A DNA stretch of 64,000 nucleotides, from contig OX359192.1 in assembly GCA_947172415.1 (NCBI GenBank), positions 6,202,501 through 6,266,500 of the forward strand, in the 5' to 3' direction. Position 1 is the stretch's first letter. The number at the start of each line of letters is the position of its first letter. This document shows positions 12,801 through 24,849 of the stretch, piece by piece. Below the pieces are notes generated by a model. The model did not search any database and had not been told where the DNA came from. It saw nothing but the letters and a program-made list of their open reading frames with translations. Origin of the DNA: Chondrosia reniformis (lineage: Eukaryota > Porifera > Demospongiae > Chondrillida > Chondrillidae). The position numbers were made by a program, and so were the translations under genes.

Positions 12801-15800
12801 GCTGTATTGTATATACTGAAAAGTTATTTACACAAACTATACAGTTAGTATTAGTGTCTAATGGATATGGAGTGCCTTTAAGTACTTGTGGAGTAGTCTC
12901 CGCTGTTCTTAGCATGTGACCAGGAATTGGTCTTGAGAAATAACCAGCAATAATTGCCTAATGAAATGAAATATATGAAATCCAATGCAAAATTATTTGT
13001 AAAATGTTCTAACTTGAAAAATATTAGCAGATCCTCTTTCAATATTTGCTCTTAATTCAAAACTTGGCTGAGGTCCAGGCCTTTCTACATACTGGATATG
13101 AATATTTCTGCCAGGACAGTAGCGGCCAATTCTGTCCCTGTTGTACGTAGTTGTCCAAACACTGAGTTTCCCAGTAATATTGGAAAATTCATTCAATGCC
13201 TGTTTTATAATTTCATTGTCAGCATCATAAGGTAGCACTTGGGTGGACATGTTCATTAAACTCAACACAAAAGTGCCACCAACTGGAGCACTTTGAGTAC
13301 GGATTGGATAAAAAAGAAAGGAATACAGACTTGATCCACTTATGTTTGCCAGGATCGGAGAAAGCTCGTAAGGATGGCATAGAGAGGGGTGAATCTCAAA
13401 TGCTACAGTAACATTTCTCAAAGTGGTGGTGCTGTTGAAGTCAGGAAATTCCTCATACTCTGATACTCTTCTGAGTGAATGCAAAGCCATACCATTGGGT
13501 CTTGCTGCTCTGTTTATCTGTCAAACACAGACAATACTAAATTAAATTTTGATTAGATACAGGATTACGTGAGGTACATCAAACATACAAAACTTCACGA
13601 GACAGCAGTAAAGACATATATCATGGCCAACTAAAAGGTGAAAAGTTTGATAAATAATTGTACAAATGCATTTGAGTCACAAACCACTTCTGTATATATT
13701 AGTTCTGATGAAAAAGAGAGCTGATCAATGTAATACTGTTGCCATAGTGCAGTGTCATCTGCATAAAACCCAAAGCCTTCAACTTCAACAAGAGAGGAAT
13801 TGGACAGGCCCAATCCTTCACGAATGATTTCATCCAGATTTGAACATGTATAATTCCATCTACATTACAAAAATGTCTTTATGGAGTAGAACACCACAAA
13901 AACACTTCAATTACAATTAAAGACCACTTACTGATCATTCATAGTTATTTTATTTGCTGCTTTAGAATCGTAATCAGGAAGAAGAGGAGAGAGAGTTGTA
14001 CTATTGACTTCCCCCACTAGTGGAACATACTGCCAGTCGGGGATGCCATTTAGCTTTAATGCCAGATTGACTTGAGTCCCATTACCTACCTTGTAGGCCA
14101 TACAGAGATATGGATAAGCTCCTGTATCAAGCCTAAAAGATATTCAGTATACATGTAAGTAAGCATAAGTGTATGTGCTCTCAATTTAATGCTGCTGATA
14201 GCAAGGAGAAGGACCAAAGTGTTAATATCTATCCGTATCCAACGATTTAAGGGACACACTTTCTGATTATCTCACAAAAACAAGTATTTCAAGTTTAAAA
14301 ACTCGTGGGGCTACCCCCCCCCCCCCCCCCCCCGAATTAACTTGAATTACTTGGCCACTTCGTTGGGATTTAATATAATCTTAACAATTGAGGACGCTTA
14401 AGTGTCCTGAACTTTTATAAATAAAGCTTCATAAAAACATTTTTCTGTTTTATACACTCACCTATAACTAGTGCCTTGAAATGCCTGTGCCCGACCATCT
14501 TTTACCTTTTAAAAGAAAGTGATAGAGCCACTGTATATATACAAGTTAGATGATCAGTAAAATTCAATCAATATCAAATGACTATGCAGTCAGTGCTGAT
14601 AGAACATTGACATACCTCTAATGAGTATCTGCCACAGTAAGACTCGTATTCAACAGATTGAGGCGAGCGACTGTCCCAGCTAACCCAACCCTCCTCTGAA
14701 GCCACTTCAAAGTCATACACATGATCATCATACAAAGATACATTAACCGTTCTACTGCATTGCGCAACAAATAAACCAGTCAGAACATCTTCAACTAGTG
14801 TGCATGGAGAGTGAGAACAATGGAACTGTAAGAATCATAATTTAATTATATTAAAATAAACTTACTCATTTCAAAAGTGATATTGTACAAAGGAAGTGGT
14901 TTAGTGGTCCATTCTTCCCAGTTGAATTCAATAAAAGTTTCATTGCTATTGTTAAGGTATTCAGCAATATCAATAGAGAAATCCAGCTGGTATTGTTCAT
15001 AGACATAGGAAGAATGTCGCAATCTCACATCATCCCTTTGCCTAACAACCTGTTTGGACTCATTATACAGATACTGTGAGTTTGGCAGCTGAAACCCGAC
15101 CTACAGCAATACAGAACCTCTAGGCTACTACTGATAAATAGGCATACATAATACATACTAACATATAATATATATACACCAATATACATAGTACATTCAT
15201 TTACACTAAAAGCTCTACACACCTTCAAAAAATCTCCTCCTCCTTGTTCTTTCATAATCCCTCTTAGAAGATAGGTTTCATTTGAATTTAAAGACAAAGG
15301 ACCACTTCTTGATGAAGCAACCCTTCTCCACTCATTAAACTTAAACGAATTGTAATATTCAAAGGAGTTATGCGTTTGGTAATTCCAGGCAACCCTAAAT
15401 ACAAGCATTGCACTATTAATATATTAATGTATGGGGCGACTCTTAAATCCACTCTTGTTTGACAAGGAACTTGCAAAGAACATTGCTGAACCAATGTTAG
15501 TCAAGTGATTTGTTTATTGTAATGATTATCTATGGACAATTGTCTAGCTATAACAGTGTTTTTATATACTCCTATAGTTAGCTAGATTTACCCACCATAT
15601 AAAAATACTTCATACTACACTTAAATATAAATTAGAAATAAACACTGAAATGCCATTCAAGATGGTAACTCTAACTCTAAGAGACTTACAGGCTTAGATC
15701 TGATATATTTGTGCCCTGAGCTATGAGGATCTCCATTCTGTCATCTGTGGAGCCCCAAAGGTGATGAACATTAGACACAACTGGTGTGAAAAAGGCTTCA

Positions 15801-18316
15801 TATACTTCTCCATAAATATCATCCCTACACATAAATGTACGTATATCGTGTATAAACACAAATGTATATGAACAAAATCTCCCAACGTATAGAATATATA
15901 TACATGAAAAATCTAATACACCATTTTCCTACATGCCATGCCTACTCTTTCAAAAAACCTATAGGGAACTAAACCTGGAGAGAGTTAATGCAATGTAATG
16001 TAATTAATCATTGGAAACCCAGACCAACCAAGTGATTGAAGATATATTTTGGGTTGGGAGACTGAAGTCATACTAAAATGGCTCACAGTCATCCAAAATG
16101 AGAAAAATCTTCAAATCACCATGCACCAGGCAACTGTTTCACCCTCCTTTGGGCTCATCAGTGTGGTACACTCTGGTGATGAGTCTGGGCGACTACCTTC
16201 AGTTATTAATCCATCACATTACTTATGGTTTTAAAAAGATGGAGTCTACAAACATACATACATGAATACCTGCTAATGTCAACTGGTTCAAAGTTTACAA
16301 ATAGAGAATATTCATCTGGCTGATCTGGGTACTTTTCAGATGAATATAGATCATTTACATCGACCCCAGTGATATTATTGTACTTAATTGCCCGAACACC
16401 TCTACTACCTGCAGACAAGAGTACAGGAAACTGGTGAATTTGTGGTGTGGTGTACATGCATATGTTGCTATGGAAACAATTCCACAACATTTCAAGACCT
16501 CCTGGTTGAAACGTTCAACTTGTGGAATCAATAGAATTGTTGCTGAGGCTCAAAAAAGCTAGTGTATACATACTGCAATCATTTGCTTACCAATAAACCG
16601 TAGACCACTCTCAACTAGTGAGAAGGTGCCATTATCAGAAGCTACAGTATCATTCCTATATATAGGTAGGGTTACACATTGAATGCACTCATCTGACAGA
16701 TTAACCAGAGGACAGGGCAGATTATCAATTGTTACAGATACTTCTGACATATTGCTTCCAAATCCTACTCCATTAATAGTGATAAGCTCATTCCCAGTGT
16801 AAAAGCTTGCAAAGGGATATACATCATGTACGTCTACATCACCAGAAAAATACTTATGATAAAAATAGACAATTAGATTTAGAAATATATTGGAGTCCTT
16901 TATAAAGTGTACCTGCAAACACTTCTAACTGTATTAGTTGTGCCTTGGGTCCAAGAAGAAAAGACTGACTGTGTCGCCAAGAGATACCAGAATTATCAGC
17001 AAGTAATACTGTCAGATTGTAAAACCCTGGAGGAGCATTGACTCTACACTGAAACCAAGTATATCCGTCACGTCTAAACATGCTGTAGTACTGATTAGTA
17101 TCAGGATTTGTGAGATTACAGTGACCATTCCTCCCAAGGGAGACTGAAGCAATTCCATCAGCATTATTAGGCATCTTGACTCCTGTAAAAGCAATAAGTT
17201 CCCCAGATGGAACTGCCTGTGGTCTAATATATTGAAGCTATATAATAAAACCAGGAAAGTGACATGTCCATGCACTTGGGTTATAATATATATTCTTTGT
17301 ATGGGATGTCACAATAATAAACAATTATTATTATTATTATATAAGACTGTGACTTATTCCCAACCAGCGTACCATAACTGAAATCAGAAAAAAGATGGCC
17401 CAACCAGGTTTGGTTTACAAGTCACATAGAGTATAGATCATCATACGTAGTACTGCTGCATCTTGAGTGGGGTGAGTGGGGGTGTTTGTGTGTGCTTTAT
17501 AAAAATGGATGTTTTTACATACATAATACAAAACTTAGTGTCACTTAGTGTGTTATATAGGTCACTAGCTATATACGTATATATGTAGACTGTGACTTCG
17601 TTTAATTGGACCAGGTATATTTTGTCAAGGAACCACTGGCTAAGGGTCTGCATGCGTATGCCTCTGTTTTATATATTATTGTCATTTACTACTGATCATG
17701 GCTGGATATACGAACAATGCGACTGGTATTTAAGGACCTGAGGAGATCTAAATTGACTCCTAAAATCTGTTTGCTGGTCTAGATCGTACAAACCTCAGAT
17801 GTTCTGCTCCACCTGTAAGTAAACCTTGAGGTTGACGTGTATGTAGTACCATTGGCTACCAAATTAACAATTAAGCCAGAGCTGTATCCTCCCTCCCATC
17901 CACGGGGATACGGTACGGTAGTGCAAACCAGTTCAGAGCTAGAAATAGCATCCCTAATTGAGTGAAATAGGCCAATGAAAGAGTATACTGTAAGTAATTA
18001 TCATGACATCCTCAATTTACCAATCAATGGGACTGCAGTCGATGTCCACTCCAAATAAAACTGTCGTATTTCCCTGCAGCAGTGTTTCGAAACCTTCTCC
18101 AATTATCGTTACCTTTGTTCCTCCACTGATTGATCCGTCTCTGGGGTTAATACTGACTATATCTGCTCAAAGAGTTAGGAATTGTCATCACCGCACGCTT
18201 TCAATGTATATAATCACAGCATAGCACCACTTACTAATGGATGCACATAAACACTTTAGAAAGGAAAGATAAACTATAAATAAACAAGGAGCAGACAGAG
18301 AGCTAAGCCGCCCCAT
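9891..18316 (-). CDS. Secreted IPT/PA14/FN3/EGF multidomain protein (fibrocystin-L ectodomain-like)
   Basis: ATG at 18316 opens a signal-peptide exon (18235-18316; hydrophobic APCLFIVYLSFLKCL). Then come IPT/TIG modules near 18003-18170 with 17820-17945 (SGGTKVTIIGEGFETL), 16935-17175, and 16600-16850 (NELITINGVGFGSN). A PA14-like region spans about 14860-16410 (GSRGVRAIKYNNITGVDVND; NSNETYLLRGIMKEQGGG). Exons at about 13015-14860 resemble the repeats that follow PA14 in fibrocystin-L (PVGGTFVLSLMNM). Five FN3-like domains follow, roughly one per exon (about 11990-12327, 11629-11937, 11265-11570, 10899-11202, 10511-10800). An EGF-like domain lies at about 10330-10470 (CKNKCGSGNPCASFTGTCQC). 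A short acidic tail ends in APRPLAKV and TAA at 9891-9893. Many N-glycosylation sites occur. No transmembrane segment, G8 or parallel beta-helix domain was seen, so it is probably secreted or anchored by an undetected exon. Domain order is inferred from visible exons; some small exons may be missed. Confidence 0.65.
14292..14420. repeat. Dispersed element with a C20 homopolymer (intronic)
   Basis: The 21-bp string at 14292-14312 (ending aaactcgtggggct) recurs exactly at 52762-52782 beside the satellite array. It is followed by 20 consecutive C residues (14314-14333) and a cgaattaacttgaatta stretch that also has a related counterpart after 52790. A near-palindrome around aggacgcttaagtgtcct lies further downstream. 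It is probably a fragment of a short transposable element; the poly-C tract may be a polymerase-slippage product. Confidence 0.55.
17300..17432. repeat. Dispersed repeat with (TTA)n tract, copy 1
   Basis: An ATT/TTA microsatellite is joined to a block containing actgaaatcag, then gatggcccaacca, then tttacaagtcac. The same block in reverse complement, again joined to an ATT microsatellite, occurs at about 20322-20420. The pair looks like a SINE or MITE family with a trinucleotide tail. Confidence 0.6.
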
Positions 18317-18405
18317 TGCAAAGTGGGTCATGTGACCACACCACGCCCATTGTTCCATGTAAACACTATTTTTCTTGGAACGAATATTTTGATGGTTTAT
18401 TGGTA
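18317..18405. promoter_or_regulatory. 89-bp bidirectional promoter region
   Basis: Only 89 bp separate the ATG of the minus-strand IPT/PA14/FN3 gene (18316) from the likely ATG of the plus-strand SAMHD1-like gene (18406). The interval contains an E-box within gggtcatgtgacc (about 18326-18338) and a GC/KLF-type box ccacgccc (about 18342-18349). No TATA box is evident. Both 5' UTRs must be very short or overlap. If the plus gene has a further upstream non-coding exon, the geometry changes. Confidence 0.55.
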
Positions 18406-21400
18406 ATGGCACTCGAATACAAGGTAGGAGAACAATTACAAGGAATACTTATTTTCGTTTTACGGCACGTATCACCTCGCAGTATAGAGACATACTTATT
18501 GCAAAAATGTGCGATCGATCTGGAAACTACGAGATTTTAAATATTTGTTCCACTTATCATGGTCATATCTTGACGAGTGGTAAGAGCTCTATATATAGTC
18601 TATTTTTTTAATATTTCAGATTATCAAGGATCCCGTTCATGGGACTGTTAAACTTCATCCCCTATTAGTCAAAATTATCGACACACCTCAATTTCAGAGA
18701 CTCAGACATATAAAGATTCTTGGAGCTTGTGTTTTCGTCTACCCAGGGGCATCTCACACCAGATTCGAGCATTGTATTGGGTGAGGATTAGATGATAGGA
18801 ATGTATATGGGGCAACCACTAGCCCATAAGGGTACTATTATAAGGTACCGAATCAGCAATGAGTTGTACAATGCAGTTAACAACGTATACATAATTACAT
18901 CAATTCTCTTCATTGGATACATATATTGATGTATATATATATATACATGTTGTACTAATAGGACTGCATATTTGGCAAATAAACTACTGAAAAACTTAAG
19001 GGATAACTCAGCTGAGCATGGTAGAACATTAGATGATGTTGTGACAGATGAAGACAGATTATGTTTGGAAATAGCAGCTCTCTGCCATGATTTAGGTTTG
19101 CCAATAACTCTGTATTTAAGCGCATATATACTATACACTCTCTTCATTGAATTTGAACCATAATAATCTTATGTATACTACTTTTGTGTAAAATATACAG
19201 CTGCTAGAATGAAATGTCAGAACTGATACAAACAATAAATTGTTGTGAAGCCTAAATTTGATATGAGAAAGACATATTACAATGAAAAACAATTTGCATT
19301 GGATTGTGTAACTATGATCACTTGTTTATATATATATGTGCCCATTTAATAAAATAATAGCCTGAAAGACTACACTGTATATATAATTATGCCTTTGAGC
19401 AATTTGCTATAACTAATAAGTAATTTTAAGTGTCATAAACACCAAATGTTCCCATCATAGAAACTATGTATACACATGCACACACACATATATCAGTACA
19501 GCAGTACTCTCTAAGTAGGGATATATATATTGCTATAAGTATGAGTATATATGTAAATATATATATATTGATGCCACTATTAATTTGTCTGTGCATTTAT
19601 TTATGAGTAGCTGACCACTTGTTTGTAGGTGCCCTGCCTTACGGATTAGCATTGGATAAATGTTTTGAAATGTTTCTGCATGAAAACCCCAAAATGACAG
19701 CAAAAGTATGCATTCATTATATATATTGGGATTTCACACTTTTTCATGTTAATAAACAATATACAGACATTTGCTTCACTCTCTTATGAAATTTATTGAA
19801 GAATCAGTGCTTTATGCGTGTCTAGGGGCAAATGGATTATAGCTATAGGGCAATGACAATGTTTCAACATTTGTATAAAAAGAATAATCTGGAAGGAGAT
19901 TTTAAACGTTTTTTCACAAGGAACCTTGATAAGAATCTTTTATTCATAAAGGAACTGATTTTTGGAAGCCCACTTAATGGTAGCAAGGTAAAGCAATAGT
20001 TATATATACATGTCTGTTATGTACAATACCTCAGTACAAAATTAAAGAAGTATATATGTACGTATTATTACCAAATGTCCCGTTTTTAATAATTTAAAAT
20101 GTAAATTATTTAATGAGTGTAATATTACTAATCCCTATTTTTTAATCTCTAACAAATGTACATAAGTGCCTCTATATCCTCTCATATCCTAATAAACAAA
20201 TCACCAACTGTATCTATCTCATGTACTTACATCACACATCAGTCACCTAGTTTTATTTAACATGTAGTTTTATAAATGCATATATACAATTTACTTTCTC
20301 CCCCATCCCCGATGTCTTTAGTGTGACTTGTAAACACTTGTGGTTGGGCTATCTTTACTGATTTCAGTTTTGTATAGCATATCAAAATAATAAACAATCA
20401 TTATTATTATTATTATTATGAGGTTTCATTAATGTACTTATTAATTTTGTAGAATTATGGAGGAAGGGTTGAAGATAACAAGAAATTCTTATACAAGGTA
20501 GCATTTACTGTACATATGTATTTAACTTACTAATTCTTTGCAGGATGCATGCACTAATCTTATCAACATTTGTTATATTGACGGTATACATGTCTCTCTT
20601 TGTCATACATGCTTTTATATCATCTCAGATTCTTTATTGCATGTCTATGTATTATATGTAGATTATAAGAAACTGCCAAAATGGTGTTGATATTCACAAG
20701 TGGGACTATTTGACAAGAAACAGTAAAGGACTAGACATCTCAATCAGCTTAGATGTTTATCGATTTCTAGAATGTGTTCAAGTGGATGAAAAATTTGAAA
20801 TGATTATGATACCAATCAAAGTTAGTTTTTGTCAGATAGTTTTTGTGTATATATAATCTGTAATCTTTCACTTCTGAATATTACAAACATAATATAGCTT
20901 CACAACAACCTATTCGCCTTATTCTCTGAACGACAGCTGCTGTGCAGAACAGCCTGCCAGCACAAGACAGTCATTGCCATTGAGTACATGTAAGTACATA
21001 ATTACATTCACATGCAGTTAGGTTAATTGGGCATGTACACTTTCATTCAAGAATAATTTAAGCACTTTTACCTGCAGACATGTGGTTGATACACATGCAT
21101 ATAATCCTAAGGAAATATACAACAGAAAAGGCTACCTTTCATATTTGCAATTATTTAGGAACCCCTATATATGTGATGACATTTGAAGTCAGTATGTAAT
21201 CAGGTCACAGTATACGTACATGGGTAGCCCTCTTTCTATTTTAAGGAAACTGCCTGAATTTACTCACGGTAAATTTTACTATATATTTATAAATGCTTAG
21301 GATTGCTGATATCTTTTGGGCTGCAGAAAAAGCAGGACTGTTACCATTTCCTGGGTTAGTTCTTTCAAGTGAGCAGTTAAATGTTCCCTGATGCAGGTCT

Positions 21401-23065
21401 ACAGAGTTGAAAAGTTACTGGTTATCACCGAATAGATTTTTTAGCTTTTTAAGGTCCCTATGTGTATGCAATAGTAACCCTGTATAACACGTATATATAT
21501 GATTTCCTTTCACCTCACAATTTATTTACAAACTATATATGGGTATATTGTGTCTAGTGTAGTGAGAATGTATATATTCTCAGAGTTGACTGTATATTTA
21601 TTTCATTATAAGAATGAAAGAAGATTTGATCAATGTATAATTCATTCTCAGGTCAAAAGTGACTTTAATGGAATGTCTAGTCCATGGGGACATGGAAGCA
21701 CTGACTAATCTAAAAGATAGTATTTTGGATATCATTAGGTTCCAAGCTTCCTCCTGTCAACATGAAGAGGCACATAAAGTTTGTAGTCTGTAATAAAAGA
21801 ATTATTTTATTGTAATAAATTGTTTTTATCAACTGTAATAAGGTTTTGAACCTCTTTGAGTTTCTTGATCAGAGGAAATTGTATCGCCAAGGTTACTTCA
21901 AGAAAGGTCCATTGCCACAACTCAAGACTGATCCTTATTCTAAAGATGTAATGTTTATGATTTTCATATAATATACAATACTATTGCATATAGTTTTTAC
22001 CTTTTGTATAGCGATACATCGGGGAAATACTAAGCAGAGCCAAAAGCAGTACAAAACTAAAAAGTGAAGATGTCTTCATTCATGTGGGTTAATATAATGA
22101 TTTTCACATAATATACAATACTATTTGTATAGTGATGCATACATGTATATATGCGTGTATGCATCACTATACATCTCACTATTTACAATGTGCTGACAAA
22201 TACAAAATGTACAGATCACCTGCTTTGACTATGGGAATGGCCAAGATAATCCAATAAAAATGGCATATTTCTATGACAAGAAGAATCCGTTTAGAAGAAC
22301 ACAGATGTCAGATTCCCAAATGTCTTTGATGTACCCAAAAACATTTCAAGAATATCAGTTTCATTTCTATGTAAAGTTTCTGGATCTTGAAAGTAGAAGA
22401 GAAGCTGAGGAGTACGTTCATACACATGAACCTAAAAAGTACAAGCTGTGTTGCACTCTGTTTGTATATATACAGGAGATTAAAGGTTACATACATACAT
22501 ACATATGATCAGTTGATCAATCAAAGGGTGAATAGAAAACAGTATAAAATACCTATGATAGTTAATCTAAAAGGGACTCAGAGATAGAATTGTTGTATTG
22601 CTGTGGCAATCATTGCTCAGTAACAGGGCACAGATAGCTAATGCCAGTAGCCATAGGCCTGCATAAGTTCATTCCTATATATAGTTATTTCATACACCCC
22701 CTTTGATTAATCGATAAAATATATACATGTGGTGTTATATACAGTACTATACAATATGTCAATTAATTAATTTGATTAACCTGAAAGCCTAATTTTTGTG
22801 ACTAAAGGTGTTGCCTGGAGTGGTATAGAACCATTTCACAATCATCAAATGTAGAAGACCATTCTAGCCCCAAAGAGATCACACCAACCAAGGTATATAT
22901 ATATGGGTCTAGCATGTAATTCCTTTATGCGGTGACGTGTATCATGCATGCATGCATGCATTTGATTCTTTCTGAATAATCCCAAAGGTACAAGATGATT
23001 GGAAGAGGAGCAGTAAAGGAAAGAGTAGTGTTAGTAAACAGCTGACATTTCATGATCCTCCTTAA
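18406..23065 (+). CDS. SAMHD1-like HD-domain protein, predicted catalytically impaired
   Basis: About 15 exons: 18406-18423, 18620-18780, 18962-19095, 19629-19705, 19826-19987, 20453-20497, 20662-20820, 20898-20989, 21301-21354, 21652-21778, 21843-21947, 22012-22083, 22215-22411, 22808-22892 and 22988-23065, giving about 520 residues. Family marks are [61 protein letters not shown], and a C-terminal segment with [16 protein letters not shown]1 is a dNTP triphosphohydrolase. Metal ligands corresponding to human H167, H206 and D207 are present (RFEH, CHD). The position of D311 is His (DIHKWDY), and catalytic H210, H215 and H233 align with Ala, Leu and Tyr ([23 protein letters not shown]). No SAM domain precedes the HD domain. 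The reading frame and splice sites look intact, so this seems a maintained pseudoenzyme rather than a decayed gene. Human residue numbers are from general knowledge. Confidence 0.8.
20322..20420. repeat. Dispersed repeat with (ATT)n tract, copy 2 (inverted)
   Basis: Reverse-complement partner of the element at 17300-17432. It contains gtgacttgtaaac, ggttgggctatctt and actgatttcag, then seven ATT triplets. It lies in an intron of the SAMHD1-like gene. Confidence 0.6.
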
Positions 23066-23353
23066 TTCCAAGAATCAGTAGCATTGCATGGCTGTGGTTC
23101 ACTACTTTAGATCATATATATATACTGTATAGTTCCTTTCAGTGCAATTATGTGTATGCATGTACACAAAATCTTGGTGTCCTTAGCTGTGCTCATGAAC
23201 ACCATAAAATGCATGGACTCTCTTTATTCCATTATTCTTGCTAATAAGCAGTTTTAGTCAAATATATATGTTTGCTGTTTCAATTCACATTAATACAGCA
23301 CAAATACAGAAAATATAATTTCATATTAATAGTCTGTCTCTGGCTATATCTGT

Positions 23354-24802
23354 TCAAAATGTAATATTGTTATCACCTAGTCTGGTTAAGGGGGGATCCC
23401 TTCCACAAAGAAGACATAGGGAATGGACTTCACTCTTAAACTCATCAATATTTATAAACCCCACAAGCATGTGTCTTGTACCCCCATTTAATTGGAATCC
23501 TTTACGTCTATGCACCAGTCTGCGGTTGTTGAACACCAAAATGCTGCCTTCATTCAAGATAAACTCTTTTTTCAAAGGAGCTGCCATCAAGTAATGAAGA
23601 AACCTTTTCCTTGCTCTATAATAGGGCTCTACCAGGCCACCATCCACACACAGTGGTAGCTCCGTCCCAGGGTCCCAAATGACGGCTGTTACTACATTAT
23701 CCAACCCCACAGAAATCAGTGGTCTCTGCTGCTCAAAGTGTACCATTGGACGATCCATGAATTTGAGGTTTTCAAACTGAACACCCAGCCTCACTGGCAC
23801 CTTGGTCAGAATCTCAAAATCCTCTGGGTAGACTTCACGGAATTGTTCAGCCAAGCAAAGAACATCTACCAAACTGCTCTCTCCTCCCACTACAGAGCTA
23901 CCTCTCTTGTAGCAGTGAATCAGCTGTATACCAGGGGTGCTCTCGTAGTACGGCATGTCCTGATGGTACTCCAGCTCTCCAGTGGAATATACTTGATCAT
24001 CGATATCGTCATTTACAGCACTGGCCTCAGTTGCCAAGATTGATGAAATTGTACCATAGATATTTCCTCTTAGCTTGTATATCTGATTACCCAGAACTGA
24101 AACAGCATCCTCTATAGGTGGAACACGGTTGACTATTGTAAGACCATCTTCCACCAGTTGAAGTAGCCAAGCCAAACGAACTTTATCAGAGTCCAAAATG
24201 GCTTGAAAGGAGAATTCTGATGGAGGTCCCACTAGAGGTTTGGGTCTTGCATCTTTGGCTAGACTCCTAGCTTTGTCTGCTCCATAACTGTACCGCACTA
24301 GCCAACTGAAGGGATACACTCCTTTGTGATCAGCCTCTTCTCTCCAAGTCACCACTAATTTGTCTCCCACAACTTCTGCTTCATTGATGGTGTAGGCTTC
24401 CAGAAGATTCTCCGGGGCCATTAACGGTCTGCCCGATTTAGGGTGCTTGCATTTCGGACAAGAGCAATGGTGTCTTAGCCAAACTGCGTGGTAGCTCGAG
24501 TCAAGGGCAACTGGTACGCTTCCTACAACTCTGACAGTCTTTCTGTCTGACGAAACAGTCACAGAAGCTTGTAGGGAAGTGGAGAAGGCACGCATTGCAA
24601 AGGTATACCCGTGAACTCTCTTCCCGTGTTCAATCGTAATAGAGGTTGAATGTATTCCATTCTGAATCTCTTTATAGCATTTCCTGCTAAAGTAAATATT
24701 CTGGCATTCGGCTGCGGTGCGCCTCTGAAACCAGTAATTACGTAGTAAATACGGAATAGCTACATTGACGCTTCTCTTGACACATTTCATTGAAGCAAAC
24801 AT
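23354..24802 (-). CDS. Gamma-butyrobetaine / trimethyllysine dioxygenase-like, intronless
   Basis: A 482-residue uninterrupted frame of the 2-oxoglutarate/Fe(II) TauD-type family used in carnitine synthesis. The N-terminal zinc domain shows CSCPKC (C113, C115, C118) and H159 before PFSWL. The iron triad is H280 and D282 in YHQDMPYYE, and H431 in RLVHRR. R443 in GTRHMLVGF is the likely 2-oxoglutarate anchor. The HxD is HQD. Residues 1-90 extend beyond the cytosolic butyrobetaine enzyme, are basic and lack acidic clusters at the start, so a mitochondrial presequence is possible, which would favour a trimethyllysine-type role. Butyrobetaine and trimethyllysine dioxygenase cannot be separated by eye. 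It is intronless, unlike most neighbours. A second in-frame Met at residue 5 is an alternative start. Confidence 0.85.
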   Translation of the reverse strand: MFASMKCVKRSVNVAIPYLLRNYWFQRRTAAECQNIYFSRKCYKEIQNGIHSTSITIEHGKRVHGYTFAMRAFSTSLQASVTVSSDRKTVRVVGSVPVALDSSYHAVWLRHHCSCPKCKHPKSGRPLMAPENLLEAYTINEAEVVGDKLVVTWREEADHKGVYPFSWLVRYSYGADKARSLAKDARPKPLVGPPSEFSFQAILDSDKVRLAWLLQLVEDGLTIVNRVPPIEDAVSVLGNQIYKLRGNIYGTISSILATEASAVNDDIDDQVYSTGELEYHQDMPYYESTPGIQLIHCYKRGSSVVGGESSLVDVLCLAEQFREVYPEDFEILTKVPVRLGVQFENLKFMDRPMVHFEQQRPLISVGLDNVVTAVIWDPGTELPLCVDGGLVEPYYRARKRFLHYLMAAPLKKEFILNEGSILVFNNRRLVHRRKGFQLNGGTRHMLVGFINIDEFKSEVHSLCLLCGRDPPLTRLGDNNITF

Positions 24803-24849
24803 ATCTAGGTTTCTGTAAGTCTATGGCACGCCGTTTGTAACAAAAATCA

